A program made the translations under genes and the position numbers. From assembly GCA_036924285.1 (NCBI GenBank), contig JAYKYS010000012.1, positions 13,950,001 through 14,014,000 on the forward strand: a stretch of DNA of 64,000 nucleotides. The letters are read 5' to 3'. Shown here in pieces: positions 1-10,691 of the stretch. This stretch comes from Asterella californica. Taxonomy: Eukaryota > Streptophyta > Marchantiopsida > Marchantiales > Aytoniaceae. Positions within the stretch are counted from its first letter, which is position 1. The number at the start of each line of letters is the position of its first letter. The notes under the pieces were generated by a model. That model was not told where the DNA came from. It saw only the letters and a program-made list of their open reading frames with translations, and ran no database searches.

Positions 1-129
1 GGAAAGGATGCCCCCTAACGAGTCTTCTCAAGACGAGAGCAGATGTCAATCTATCCTTGAGCTCTACAAAAGTTCGCTCCTGCTCATCTCCTCACTGTCA
101 CTCCTGATCCACCTTCATCAACTTGGTCA

Positions 130-837
130 ATGATTTCGTAATTGCACTAAACTTTTCCACGACGATAGAAGTTCACCAAACCAACAAATCCGAACTCGAC
201 TCACATCTGTGGAGCGTGGAATATGTGCAATAGCCTCAACCTTCGTCTGTTGAACACTCAACCCACCTGGGTAGATGGTGTGACCAAGATACTCTACCAA
301 CTCCTGGAAGAACTCACACTTTCCAATGTGTAACTTCAACCCATGAGCTCTCTACCGCTCGAATACATCCCGTAAGTGTCTCTCGTGCTTCTCCATTGTA
401 GCACTATAGACTAAGATGTCGTCAATACAACATCTGACAAAATCTAATCCTGCTAGGATCTTGTTCATAACCCTTTGGAACTCAGCAGGGGCGTTCTTAA
501 ATCCAAATGGTAAGAACCGTCACTGATACAAACAATCCTTGCCGTGAGAGTCAATTCTCCATAATGTTGTCTTGGACTTATCTTCTTCTCTCACCGACAA
601 CTGATGATACCCTGCTCGAAGATCCAACGTACTGAAGACTTTGACATGTCCCACTGCATCAAAGATCTCCTCATGTGTTAGCATGGCATACTTATCAGAC
701 TTCGTCTGCCGATTGATAAGACTGTAGTCTACACACATCCGTCTGTTCGTGCAGTTGCCATACATATCCTTTTGCCATACATATTCTTCTGCACCTGATG
801 CATCTCGAGATGTCATAAGATTAGTAACATATCTCAA
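130..837 (-). pseudogene. Reverse transcriptase fragment of the Gypsy remnant
   Basis: The open piece 837-520 encodes RT fingers and palm, with FSTLDLRAGYHQL matching the conserved region around the first catalytic Asp. Further along the strand, at about 415-430, the catalytic box reads CIDD followed by ILVYS, a usual Gypsy form of YxDD. The piece 339-127 carries KLHIGKCEFF and VEYLGHTI, the conserved motifs after the palm. An in-frame stop lies between the CIDD box and KLHIGKCEFF near 345, and the end after KVEAIAHIP decays. No functional enzyme can be made. Confidence 0.85.
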
Positions 838-848
838 AACATCCTAGA

Positions 849-1180
849 TCACGCTTCATATAAATCATGACCTCTCTCAGCACGCGTGTGACCTTGACAT
901 GACCACCCGGCTATCACCAAGTGAATGGTGTCAACAAATGTAAGATCATGCGCCCTTAGCAGCGAAATATCTGATAGTAATGCTTGTTGGTATTCTCTAA
1001 TGGTTGATATGGACAACAACTCATGATATCTCTGCACCAAACATGTCACATAAGCAATGAGATGCGTCTTGCAACTCCATCTCTCTCCACATACAAGTAT
1101 CGCTATATTTGTATGTCTATCTACAATACCACAACCAAACTTGTGCTGATCTCTCCAAACAGCTCTAGCACACACACCTT
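849..1180 (-). pseudogene. Cytosine C5-methyltransferase-like domain inside a Gypsy polyprotein
   Basis: Two signature motifs of C5 DNA methyltransferases are visible, in order and about 80 residues apart. At 1177-1145 the minus strand encodes VCVLELFGEIS, like motif I (S-adenosylmethionine binding, VLELFGGIG-type), followed about 10 codons later by RRYLYVERD-like sequence (RYLYVERD is read directly). At about 917-870, in another frame, it encodes VIAGWSCQGHTRAERG, like motif IV, whose Pro-Cys-Gln holds the catalytic Cys; here it is Ser-Cys-Gln. The two motifs are in different frames and stops intervene, so the domain is dead. The position between protease and RT indicates a domain captured by the retroelement rather than a host gene. 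DNMT-carrying retrotransposons are known from charophyte algae and dinoflagellates. Confidence 0.7.
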
Positions 1181-1460
1181 TCTCTGGATACTGCCATACA
1201 ATGAGAGTCGTATCCAACAGTGATAAGGTCATAAGACCGATAGCAGGAACAACGCACTGTTCCTCTATTGACGATACAAAGACTTCACTCCAAACCTACT
1301 GCACCAATCGATCAGCATATTGCTGCAACTCTCCACTCAAACTCCAAAGTGGAACATCCAAGACAGATGGTACTACCGTAGTCATGCTAGGCATGTCTCC
1401 CATCTCCTCAAAGACCGGAGTATCTTCCGCATGGGTATTGTCTTCTAACAACTCGCCCCG

Positions 1461-1709
1461 TCAAGTGATGACCGAACTGAATCCTGCAACGGATGCCATC
1501 GTCCTTGGTGTAGGCTCGGTTGTCCCAACTCTAGCACTGAATCGCACTGATAAGCGGCTCACTCGTCCTTCACCGGACTGCCAACTTGGTCTATAAGATG
1601 CTGTCTCCACCCAATAGTCGATCACGAACCTCATAAGGTATAACACAGCACCTCCAACCAACACATCATATGACTCTACGGCCGTAACGATGACCTTGGT
1701 CTTCACCAT
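1461..1709 (-). pseudogene. Protease-region fragment of the Gypsy remnant
   Basis: An 82-codon open stretch reads VESYDVLVGGAVLYLMRF followed by YRPSWQSGEGR. I recognise this as the segment downstream of the aspartic protease active site in plant Gypsy polyproteins (flap, then the tract leading to the next domain). The Asp-Ser/Thr-Gly active site itself is not seen. It lies upstream of the methyltransferase-like and RT pieces on the same strand, consistent with PR-MTase-RT order. Confidence 0.5.
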
Positions 1710-1720
1710 GGTCTCATCCG

Positions 1721-4700
1721 TGGATGATTAGATCAAACTCTCACTGTCAGCATCTCGCATGTCATGTGTAGAGATGTACGTCCTTATCCTCTTAGAGATG
1801 TCAATAGCTGGAATGGACATCTCTCCACCTCGGACTTCCTCAAACCCAAACCAATGCACGCCGTCTTCCTCAACATCAACGGCTGGGCTCTAGAGTCCAA
1901 CAAGACTTTCTGTGATCGATACACCTTCTCCAAAATAATTTGTTTCAAATCATACTTGAAATTTAAGTTCCATTTTACTTTTATTTAAGTAACACATATA
2001 AAATAGAGATATCATCTGACTTGACCATTGTTTCACCTTTAAGCACAAGAATATCGAAAAATAATTTGGTTGATTCCTAGAAGTGAACTTCAAGTATGAT
2101 CTATTTTTTGTGTTTTTTATTTGAGTTTTTTGTCTGCTTGTGAAAGATACTTGGAAACGAACTTAGAATATGCACGATTTGAATATTCCTAGCACATCCT
2201 AGATTGATCCTTGAACCTTTTGGTTGTGAAGAGAATCAAGTCGTTACAAGAACCATCTTTGATAGAAGAAGATCTAAAAACGTGGATGGACAATGTATCC
2301 ATTCAGCAGCAAGACCTAGACGGTCATATTTTAGAGCAAGTTCAAGAAGCTAGTAGTATATATTGAGATTAGGTGAAGAGTTTGATTCATTTGCTGAGTT
2401 TGATTTGTCAAGTGAATGTTGATCATTTCTACACAATATAACTTTTCAGCAGACAAAATCTGGAGATAATTCTAGAGTCCAAGTATGATAGTATAGCTCA
2501 ACAAGGAAATGTAGAATAGATCTAGAGATATGATAATTGACAAATTTGAATCTCATTGGATCTTTCAAGAGTCGATCCATGAACCCCGAAGGTTTATGAT
2601 TTTACCTAGATATGTAATGCTAGAAGTATTGGGATCAACATACTTGAACACAAGACATGAAAAAGAGATTGGATAAACTTCAAGGTGTGATGTGTTCTAT
2701 AGAAGACAAAATGGATGAGTTGGTGAAAAGATGGGATTCTTAAAACAAAGAACATGGTTTTTTGCCATGAGGAGTGACACAACCCACAATAATCTCGAAT
2801 CAGTGTTCATGGCAGATGAGAATTCAACGTTTGGAGTATAGCATAGCTGTGGCAATGTGGGACAGAGGCACACTTGTCCTCCTCATATTGCAATTGCATA
2901 AGATAGCTTCCCACTTGAAATTCTTTGACACGATGTTTAACAACATGATATCTATTCATCATAACGTATCAATATCGCACTTGAAGGCAAAAATAAGAAG
3001 TAGTTATCAGATGCACACTACTTATATGTTCGTGTGACATGCAGTAGAACATGCGAGGGGTGGCTGCAATGTTCAAATGATATTTTTCTTCTTTACATAC
3101 CATCCTTGTGTAGACACATTTCTATATTCCGATGGTCATTGTTCAATGAGAATATTTGTAAAGTAACCCAACTCGTATTTTGAAGGGCGTTCATTGCACC
3201 TACGACTTGCAGATTTGTATTTATTTTTTGTCATAAAAGCATAGCACATATGTGTGTCACAACAAGAACCAAAACTTTCCATGTGAGATATTTCTGGCAT
3301 TTCATGGATAGAGAGAACTGCGTGATCACTTTAGTTTATGTTGTAGCTCTTGTTAATGATTCATTCTGATTCATGAAACTCATTTCGTCATTTACTTTGG
3401 TAAGAAATTTAGAATGTTGTGACATAGGAGATTTTCATCATAACAAATAGACAAAAAGATCCGGACAATACCATCAGGTCTTCCTTGATACAATTCAAGG
3501 TCACTACATCATCACACAAAAATGAATATTAAACTAGTAAGAGAAGCAAGCTGAATGGATGTTCAAAGAGTTAATATGTGTTTGTACTTTATCCCACAAT
3601 TAAGTTTTGAATCCTCTTTCTAGGACTTTCTTGTTCTTGTGTTTAGAACATGGTTTTCTTAAAGTTATTTACGTGTATGTTCAGCAAGAAATAATTGTTT
3701 TGTGACCTATAGTCTGCTACAAAATATGGAGGGATTAGGAGAAAGTGAGAAGACCCTTGGCAGAAACTATTTGCAAACCTGAACGGTGTAAAAAGTGTCT
3801 TTTTGTTGCTTCAGTAGAGAAAACTAAATTGAATGCTAACCTGAAGCGTATTAGATTTAATTATCCTTTCTGGATATGTATGAATTTGGTATTACATCAT
3901 GACAAATTTTTTTGCAACATACAACCAAGGTGAAAACTCTGATTAACTTGCTTTTTCTTGCATAGATGCGCTTAGAAGAGAACAAGAGGTTGACCAAGAG
4001 ATCTTAATGCATATAAATATGTAATACAACAATATAGAGAATGACAATTCTGTAGAAAGATCGATACTTCTAGGAGGTCGTCCAGTCGACATGTAAAATG
4101 TAAGCATATAACATGTAGAGTCTTGATTAGTACATGGAACTCTTAAAATACTCTCGATATCGACAATTAGAGTTTGATTTCAAACTCTCGGTAATATGAG
4201 AACTAATGATGTCTCAGTTTTTATGGACAAATTTTATTTGAAGTAAAATTACTTGTTCGTTTTCTTATTATTGTCCTCGGAAGAGACTAGTATAGAGAAG
4301 ATTATTTAGAGCTTCAACCACTTATGGTAATCTTGGATTTTCTTTGAAAGACAAAGTGTAGACCATCGACAACAATCATCTAATAGTTTGATGGTGATGA
4401 CTTAGAGACAAAATCTTTGACCTAAATTAAATATTGGGGGTGAGCTTGTGAATCATGTATGATGCAATTGTGGTGAAAGATGAAAGAGTAGATGGATACT
4501 TATCTATAATGTATGAAGGCATCATCGATGAAACAATTTCTTTACCGCATTAAGCTTTCAATCAAGAAAAATACTAGTTTTTCATAATATTCGCAGAACT
4601 CTTGAGGAACGAGAGTTTTATTCTACTCTCGATGATTGAGAGAAGATTATTTCCTCCAACTCCACAACTATTGAAGTTACTTTTATGAGAAAAGAAAGAA

Positions 4701-5292
4701 ATTGCATACATCTATTGTCAAATAATTAAATTTTTTCATTGCCGGAAAACTTTTTAATGTCGAAGATAATTCTTTCATGCTTGAACTTCAGAAAGCAGAA
4801 GTTAATATCTTCAAGCATTGGAAAAACTTATTTCAACTTGAGAATACATCAATCGTCAGATTTCATCTACTCTCGGATTTGAGAGTTTGCTTATTTCCTC
4901 TAACCACTTACTCATCCATAAAGGGTGTAGTAAACATCAGCCATTTAACCTATTTCAGATTCGACCAGCTCTCCAACAATACTCCAAGGCCTCTAATCTC
5001 TCGATGAGCAAGAGATGGAATACCCTTCCAACTAAGATTTTGTTTTATTGTCCATTTTTGTTTTACATCCATGGATATTTTGATCATCGACTATAGAGCA
5101 CATACAAAAATAACACTCATACTCTCGATATCAAGAGTTAATACTGTCAAGATTGAGACTTCGAATATTCAAATATTTTTACATCGACACTTACATGCTA
5201 CATGATAGCGAGACGCTGTTGTGAAGCTAAGATGTCAGCAAATGGGTGTTTTCCTTGCTTCTAGTTATGCTTCGACTGTTCTTGTCTCAATA
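1721..5292. other. Gene-free AT-rich DNA, probably old repeat debris
   Basis: No convincing gene is seen. A short stretch near 2225-2350 on the plus strand reads like a coiled-coil gag relic but cannot be assigned. At about 4053-4080 there is a segment (tagaaagatcgatacttc) matching the Copia LTR start at 43626. Two copies of a roughly 50 bp motif (CTCTCG...GAGAG...TTATTTCCTC) lie at about 4615-4670 and 4860-4912. Confidence 0.5.
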
Positions 5293-5293
5293 T

Positions 5294-5612
5294 TAAATTT
5301 AAGGACTTGAGACAAGACTAGAGACTATTCTAGTCTGCTCACCTCATTTTTGTAATACATAACGAAAGTGTATATAAAGTGAAGTTTGGATATATCTCGT
5401 CTTGTTCTTTTTCTCTTTCTTTCTTTTTCTCTCTCTCGCTCTCGCTCTCTCTTGCACACGATATCTCCACATCCATATACTCGTGTATTCTTGGATAACT
5501 TTCACGCACAAAACTCATGATGATATGATATCAGAGTGAAAGTTACCTTTGTGTGGATGTCTTGACTCCATCTTCAACTTGTGGTCATGGTAGAAAACTG
5601 ATCCTTCCACGT
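5294..5612 (+). mobile_element. TRIM-like element, unit 1, left part (interrupted)
   Basis: This is the first part of a roughly 527 bp unit that resumes at 14127-14334 after the nested Gypsy insertion. It holds the 3' two-thirds of an LTR ending ...AAAACTCA at 5517, with a TATA-like TATATAAAG near 5372 and a CT-rich tract near 5400-5455. A primer-binding-site-like TGATATCAGAGT follows (10 of 12 match to the initiator-Met complement TGGTATCAGAGC). No coding capacity is seen. Confidence 0.7.
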
Positions 5613-6893
5613 TGTCGTGCTACCTGGCGGCTACATGTTATATTTCTACTCCGACGCTTGGGTTTAGTAGTTCTAGAAGTTAGCTCTTATTACTTCTAGT
5701 CGTTTATGTATATGTTTGACACCTTTGCATACGGTGTTAACACTATTTTGAGTATTAGTAGGTTGATTACCATGTTGATAGGGCTTAAGCTCATGGGTTG
5801 TATTTGCGTGTCGCCCATGCACGCTTTCTAGCTGATTTAAGTTATTTTTCGGGGCTGCGTGTCATTTTAGGTAGTTTAAGTTTTACGCTGGCACTCCAGG
5901 GGCTTGCCGTGGTAGCCTATGAGTAAAACTAAGTTTCCACGTGGTTTAGGGTACTAAAGGACAACCAAGTGGAGCTATGAACTCCCATTGGTCTGTTTTT
6001 GTCTTTTGTTAAACTCTAAATTTAGAAACAGAGCTCTAGAGTGGAGTTCGAGCATTTGGTGGGGGATCTTCAAAATCTGAGAGCGCAAGGAGAGAGGTCT
6101 CGTCATGCCAAGCACTTCCAGTGAAAATTTCGATCGATTTGAGTCAATAAAGACGGAGTTATGAGCAATTGAAGTTAGGATTGTGCTAGAATTGAATCAT
6201 TTTGGTTGGATTTAGGGTTTTCAGTGTCACTCGCAGCAGATTTGAGGAAATTGCTTCAAAACTTCGAGGTTGTGTTCTCCGCCAGCAGGGCTACGATTTC
6301 ACAAAAAGTTTCATATCGATTGAGCAACTGAGTAATTCAGGGCGGCCGCTGAAGCTGAGGGGGTCTGAAAAGCTCTTAATCTAGAGCAGCGACTTCAGAG
6401 GAGGAGATCTACAGTTCTGTGTACATTCAGGAGTCCCAACTTCACAGGGATGTTCAACACCCTGTAGACTGCAAATCCTGTAAGAAACTTCGAAATTGAT
6501 CGAGCCAAACTCCTGTTATAGGTTGAAATAGCCAGCTAGGTACCAGAAATTGCCGTAGTTTTCTTGCTCAAAACTTTTCTGTTCATATCTCCGTGTCAGA
6601 ATTTGATCTCAGGCTGAAATTTCGTCTGTGAGTTCAGTAGTACCTCATTTGCATGTAGGGGAAGTTTAGAGGTCTAAACCTTCATAGTTTTCCTCTCCGT
6701 GAGTGTCAAAGTTCACCGCCGAATCCTATTACTGCCAGCTAGACCTGAATTTCGCCTTCTGGGTATATTACTAGATCTTACACATCTGTGTGAGTGTTTA
6801 TAGCCCTATTGTGACCTGAAAGCCAACCTCTTGAGTGAACAACCACAGCCAGAAGCCCGGCGCTTTCCTAGGTAGACGGATTACACTCCGACA
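5613..6893 (+). repeat. 5' LTR of the nested Gypsy element
   Basis: 1281 bp, begins TGTCGTGC and ends CGACA. It matches 12842-14122 base for base except for about ten substitutions and no indels that I could see. Sixty-codon open frames inside both LTRs (6202 and 13431) are by-products of LTR identity, not genes. Confidence 0.97.
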
Positions 6894-6904
6894 TACTCTC
6901 TTTT

Positions 6905-6921
6905 TGGTGAACTCGACGTGA
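6905..6921 (+). promoter_or_regulatory. Candidate primer-binding site of the nested Gypsy
   Basis: TGGTGAACTCGACGTGA begins 11 bases after the 5' LTR end. It starts with TGG, as expected for a site complementary to a tRNA 3' CCA end. I cannot name the tRNA with confidence. Confidence 0.45.
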
Positions 6922-6969
6922 AACACCTAGGGTGGGAGTTTTCTTAAGAGTGTTACAGGATCAGATATC

Positions 6970-9333
6970 ATGGCCAACCAAGGATCATCAAGTGGAGGTG
7001 TTGCTGCTGCTCAGCAACCTGTTCAGCTTGATGCTGCTACGATGAAGATGTTCCAAGCTTTTTCCATGTTTATGCAGCAGCAGCAGAGCACAGAGAGGAA
7101 AGAGGTATTAGCAACCAAGGCGTTGCAATCTGTGGTGCATCAGATGGACCAGTTCAAGGGTACAGATATTTCCAAGTATGTGCGATACTATGCTAGGGAG
7201 ATGGAGGTGAACAAGGTGCCTGAGAAGGAGATGGTGGAGAACTTTGAGCTTGCTGTTGTCCCTGAGATTCGTGGGCGTGTGAAGGAGCTCAAGCAGCAGC
7301 AAGGACAGAGTTGGGAGAGCTTTATGCGAGCTTTGAAGGAGGAGTACTACACTGAAGATTCAGAGAGGGTGACCAAGAGAACGTTCTTGGAGTGGGTGGT
7401 TAAGCCCAACAAAGGTTTGTCTGTAAATGAGTTGTTAAGGGAATTTGATCGTCAGTATGCTCAGCTTTCTAGGACAGAAAAGCTTACATTAGAGGTGGAG
7501 AAGATCGAGCTTTTCCTACAAGCAGCGGACGTGACTATTCAGGAGAAGCTTGAGCTGTTGCTGGAAGACAAGAGTGAGGAGAGAGGATTGAAGACTGACT
7601 GGAAGGAGGTTGAAGAGGCTGTCTCTTTGCTGACCAAGAGACAGAGAAGAAGGGACAAGGTGGTGGTAAGTGAAGCAGCACCTCTGATAATTCCTGTCAA
7701 GCAGTTGCCTGCTAAGCCCGCTTTGGTAATTGCTAGAGAGGAAGACTCACCGCTTGATGAGTTGATTAAGGGTATGAAGGAGCTTAAGCTTAAGCTCACT
7801 AGGTTAGAAGAGAAGGAGCAGAATGTACAGCCTGCTATGCAGAGACCTCAGATGAGAGAAGGCTTTGTTCATCGTTGTATATGGTGTGAGAGCCTAGACC
7901 ATGTAAGAAGAGATTGTGGGGAGTTTTCAGATGCATTGAGGAAGGATCTTATCTTCTTCAAAGATGGTAAGATCCATTTGAGAGAGACTGGGATGATGCT
8001 GGGAACCAACTTTGGCAAGGGTGGTATGAAGAGACTTGTGAATGATATATCAGCATCACATGTTGTTTCTCTTGTGAATGCTGCTACATGTGGAGTGAAA
8101 GTGGAAAGGGAGAGAGAGAAATGGACTACTGGGTTGTGGTCAGATGTAGTGCGGTCCGTAGCTAGAACAGAGCTAGACAAGGATGTGCTACGAAGGGTTG
8201 GCAACTCAATTAGAGAAACTACAGGATGGAATGACCCTGTGGATACTATGTCAGTGCATGCTTATGTTGCAAGAAGTCAGCATGAAGCTCTACTAGAAGA
8301 AAAACGCAGGAGGGAGGATGCAGGTGAGGCTTCTACAGCCAAACGACCTGCTACAAGGAGTGAAAGGGCTAGACCAGATGCAAGGCAGGAGACAACACCT
8401 ACTCGGAAGGAGACTATGGAGGATCTACCATCTACAACACCAAAGGAGAAGGAGAGAAGCAAGGAGAAGGGTAAGATGCCTGCATACAAACTTCAGTCTG
8501 ACATTGAGATTGCTACAGACTTGAAGCAGGTGTTAGAGAACCGTATCTTGAATGGGAAAGTTGAGTTTACTTTGGGTGAGATTCTTGAGATTGCAAAGCG
8601 TGAGTTCCATGAGGTTATTATAAATATCATCAAGAGGAAACGTCAGATTTTGGGTGAAGCAGCTACGCTTAACGCTCTAGGGACCAAACTGTCGGAAGAT
8701 GAGATTCCTGGTTATTGCTCTCAAGTATCAGAGGGAAGATCAGATCAGCACGTGAGGTTTGAAGATGAGGTGGAAGCATCGCAGAAGAGCCATTATTCTC
8801 ACAACCATTGGGCGAGAGCAACCACAGAGACCTTAGTGAAGCTGGGAGATCTAGAGGAACCTGTGGTGGCATTGATTGATCATGGCTCAGAGATTAATCT
8901 GATGTCTAAGGAGCTGTACAAGCGTGGGAGATGGCCCATAGACACCGACCACGGATGGCTTATCCGCGCTACCAACAACCAGAGGAGAGAACTCTATGGT
9001 GCTTGTCCCAACATCAAGGTAACTGTGGGTGACATCAGTGATGTTCAGAATTTCTTTGTGCAAGACATGTCAACCTATCCTATCATTCTAGGGCAGCCTT
9101 ACATTACTGCTGTTAGAATGGAGACACGAGTTATGGATGATGGTTCAGCCTATGCTAGGATACGTAGTAGAGACGACAAAAGAGCTGTTCAATTTTTGAC
9201 TGTTGCTGCAGAACATGAGAGGAATCGTGATAGCTTGAGAGACCGTCCACTGCCTAAGATTACTCAGGAGTTTAGAGAGTCTAGGGGTTTTGGCAGAGTA
9301 CCATTGAAGAACGAGACTTCAACGATACAATAG
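6970..9333 (+). CDS. Gag-protease polyprotein of the nested Gypsy element
   Basis: An intact 787-codon frame starts at the first ATG after the PBS (ATGGCCAACCAAGG). Residues 1-60 are Gln/Ser-rich, and residues about 50-230 look like a retrotransposon gag (capsid) domain with charged helices. A classic CCHC zinc knuckle sits at residues 303-316 (C-X2-C-X4-H-X4-C, CIWCESLDHVRRDC). A low-complexity basic/acidic linker follows (about 450-510). The aspartic protease is at about 625-740, with active site LIDHGSEINLMS at residue 637; His replaces the usual Ser/Thr of D-S/T-G, and I have the impression that DHG is common in this plant Gypsy branch. Gag would form the virus-like particle and protease would cut the polyprotein. 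RT lies in a different frame that is open from about 9306, so gag-PR and RT overlap by about 25 bases in different frames. This could be a frameshift mutation or a programmed shift. Confidence 0.9.
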   Translation: MANQGSSSGGVAAAQQPVQLDAATMKMFQAFSMFMQQQQSTERKEVLATKALQSVVHQMDQFKGTDISKYVRYYAREMEVNKVPEKEMVENFELAVVPEIRGRVKELKQQQGQSWESFMRALKEEYYTEDSERVTKRTFLEWVVKPNKGLSVNELLREFDRQYAQLSRTEKLTLEVEKIELFLQAADVTIQEKLELLLEDKSEERGLKTDWKEVEEAVSLLTKRQRRRDKVVVSEAAPLIIPVKQLPAKPALVIAREEDSPLDELIKGMKELKLKLTRLEEKEQNVQPAMQRPQMREGFVHRCIWCESLDHVRRDCGEFSDALRKDLIFFKDGKIHLRETGMMLGTNFGKGGMKRLVNDISASHVVSLVNAATCGVKVEREREKWTTGLWSDVVRSVARTELDKDVLRRVGNSIRETTGWNDPVDTMSVHAYVARSQHEALLEEKRRREDAGEASTAKRPATRSERARPDARQETTPTRKETMEDLPSTTPKEKERSKEKGKMPAYKLQSDIEIATDLKQVLENRILNGKVEFTLGEILEIAKREFHEVIINIIKRKRQILGEAATLNALGTKLSEDEIPGYCSQVSEGRSDQHVRFEDEVEASQKSHYSHNHWARATTETLVKLGDLEEPVVALIDHGSEINLMSKELYKRGRWPIDTDHGWLIRATNNQRRELYGACPNIKVTVGDISDVQNFFVQDMSTYPIILGQPYITAVRMETRVMDDGSAYARIRSRDDKRAVQFLTVAAEHERNRDSLRDRPLPKITQEFRESRGFGRVPLKNETSTIQ

Positions 9334-9386
9334 AGCTAGGATTCTCGTCTGATCCAGTAAAGCAGGAAGCTTTATCCACTAGCTTC

Positions 9387-10691
9387 TTGGGATTGACGTC
9401 ATGTGGATCAGTGTGTTATAGGAAGGTTGAGAATCTGAAGAGGTTTGAGAGGCAACATGTGAAGTATGTACAACAGTCTTTGAGAGATAGTGGAGAGTTA
9501 GCCGGAGATGAATACATATCTGGAGTGTTTGAAGAGCAGTATTTGGTAGATACTATAGGGGAGTTGAAATCTATAGTAGAAAGTTCTATAGATGATGTAG
9601 ATAGAGTGGTGAGAGTGAGCTCCAAGGAGCTTTATGATGTAATTGATAAGTTTATAGATCGGCAAGAGGTGTATGTGGAGACCAAGTACAAGTTAGTGGC
9701 AAAGAAAGTCAAACCAGTGGCTTTGCCTTTATCACTCGATTACAATCAGAAGATGGAGCAAGCTGCACGAGAACCGACGCTTAGAGGACCGAGAAGAATT
9801 GGGCACCAGTTTACAGAAACAACACTGAAGGACCTGAGGATTGGAGGTGATGGATTTCTTACTGAGCAAGAGAAGAAGAGCTTCAGGGAGATGCTATCTA
9901 TGCATGGTAAGGCGTTTGCGTTTGAGTCACATGAAGTAGGATGTGTAGATCCAAGTGTAGTTGCACCTATGGTAATCTTTACTATACCGCATGTGCCTTG
10001 GAATCTACGTCCTATCCCTGTACCTAGAGCTCATCTACCAAAGTTGATAGACTTGCTCAATGAGAGGATTAGGATGGGTATCTTGGAACCATCTATAGCT
10101 CCCTACTCTAGCAGATGGTTTACTGTTCCGAAGAAGAGTGGAGCTTTGAGATTCATTCAAGATATGCAGCCAGTTAACAAGGTGACTATCAGGAATATGG
10201 GTATAGGACCTATTGTAGACGAGTTTGCAGAGGCTTTTGCTGGTCGTGCTATCTATTCAATGGGAGACTTATATTAAGGTTACGATCAGTTTTAGTTATC
10301 CTCTGAGAGTAGAGACTTGACTACAATGAGGACACCTTTGGGGTTACTAAGGATGTGCACCTTGCCACAAGGTGCTACCAATTCTGTAGCACATATGATG
10401 AATGGCATGAATAAAGTTTTGAGGGATTTCATTCCTGAAAAAACTATGCCATTCCTTGATGATGTGCCGATCAAAGGGTGTGCTGAGGAGGAGAAGAATG
10501 AGGTAATGGATCAGAGGGGGTGCCGTAAGTTTGTTGCAGATCACATAGCCGACTGTGATAAGATATTGAGTCGACTGGAGCAGGTTCATTTGACTTTATC
10601 AGGAGCAAAGTCTGTATTTGGAGAACATGAGGTGTTAATAGTGGGACATGTGTGGATCTTATGGTCGGAAACCTTATCCAAACAAGGTTGA
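9387..10691 (+). pseudogene. Reverse transcriptase region of the nested Gypsy (broken)
   Basis: The frame carries the pre-RT linker, then RT motifs: RPIPVPRAHLPKL, GILEPS..PYSSRWF, VPKKSGALRFIQDMQPVN and the first catalytic Asp in YSMGDLY. Directly after DLY is TAA (10275-10277), and a second stop, TAG, follows five codons on. The same frame then continues with TTMRTPLGLLRM, LPQGATNS and the catalytic box FLDD at 10452-10463. Near 10650 the protein moves to another frame, consistent with a 2-base loss in a GTGTG run. The enzyme copied retroelement RNA into DNA in intact relatives; this copy cannot make it in one piece. Confidence 0.9.

Larger units (their letters stand above)
1..1720 (-). mobile_element. 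Decayed Ty3/Gypsy retrotransposon, partial (cut by window start)
   Basis: Reading the minus strand from 1720 to 1, recognisable pol pieces appear in order: a protease-region segment, a cytosine C5-methyltransferase-like segment, then reverse transcriptase ending in the thumb/connection at about 130. The frames are broken by stops and frameshifts, so this copy is dead. No LTR is seen here; the 3' part (RNase H, integrase, LTR) would lie left of the window. The methyltransferase-like piece between protease and RT is not part of canonical Gypsy elements. Confidence 0.85.

Noticed and set aside
6202..6384. 60-codon open frame, repeated at 13431-13613
   Set aside because: It is duplicated only because it lies in both LTRs; it has no motif and no initiation context.
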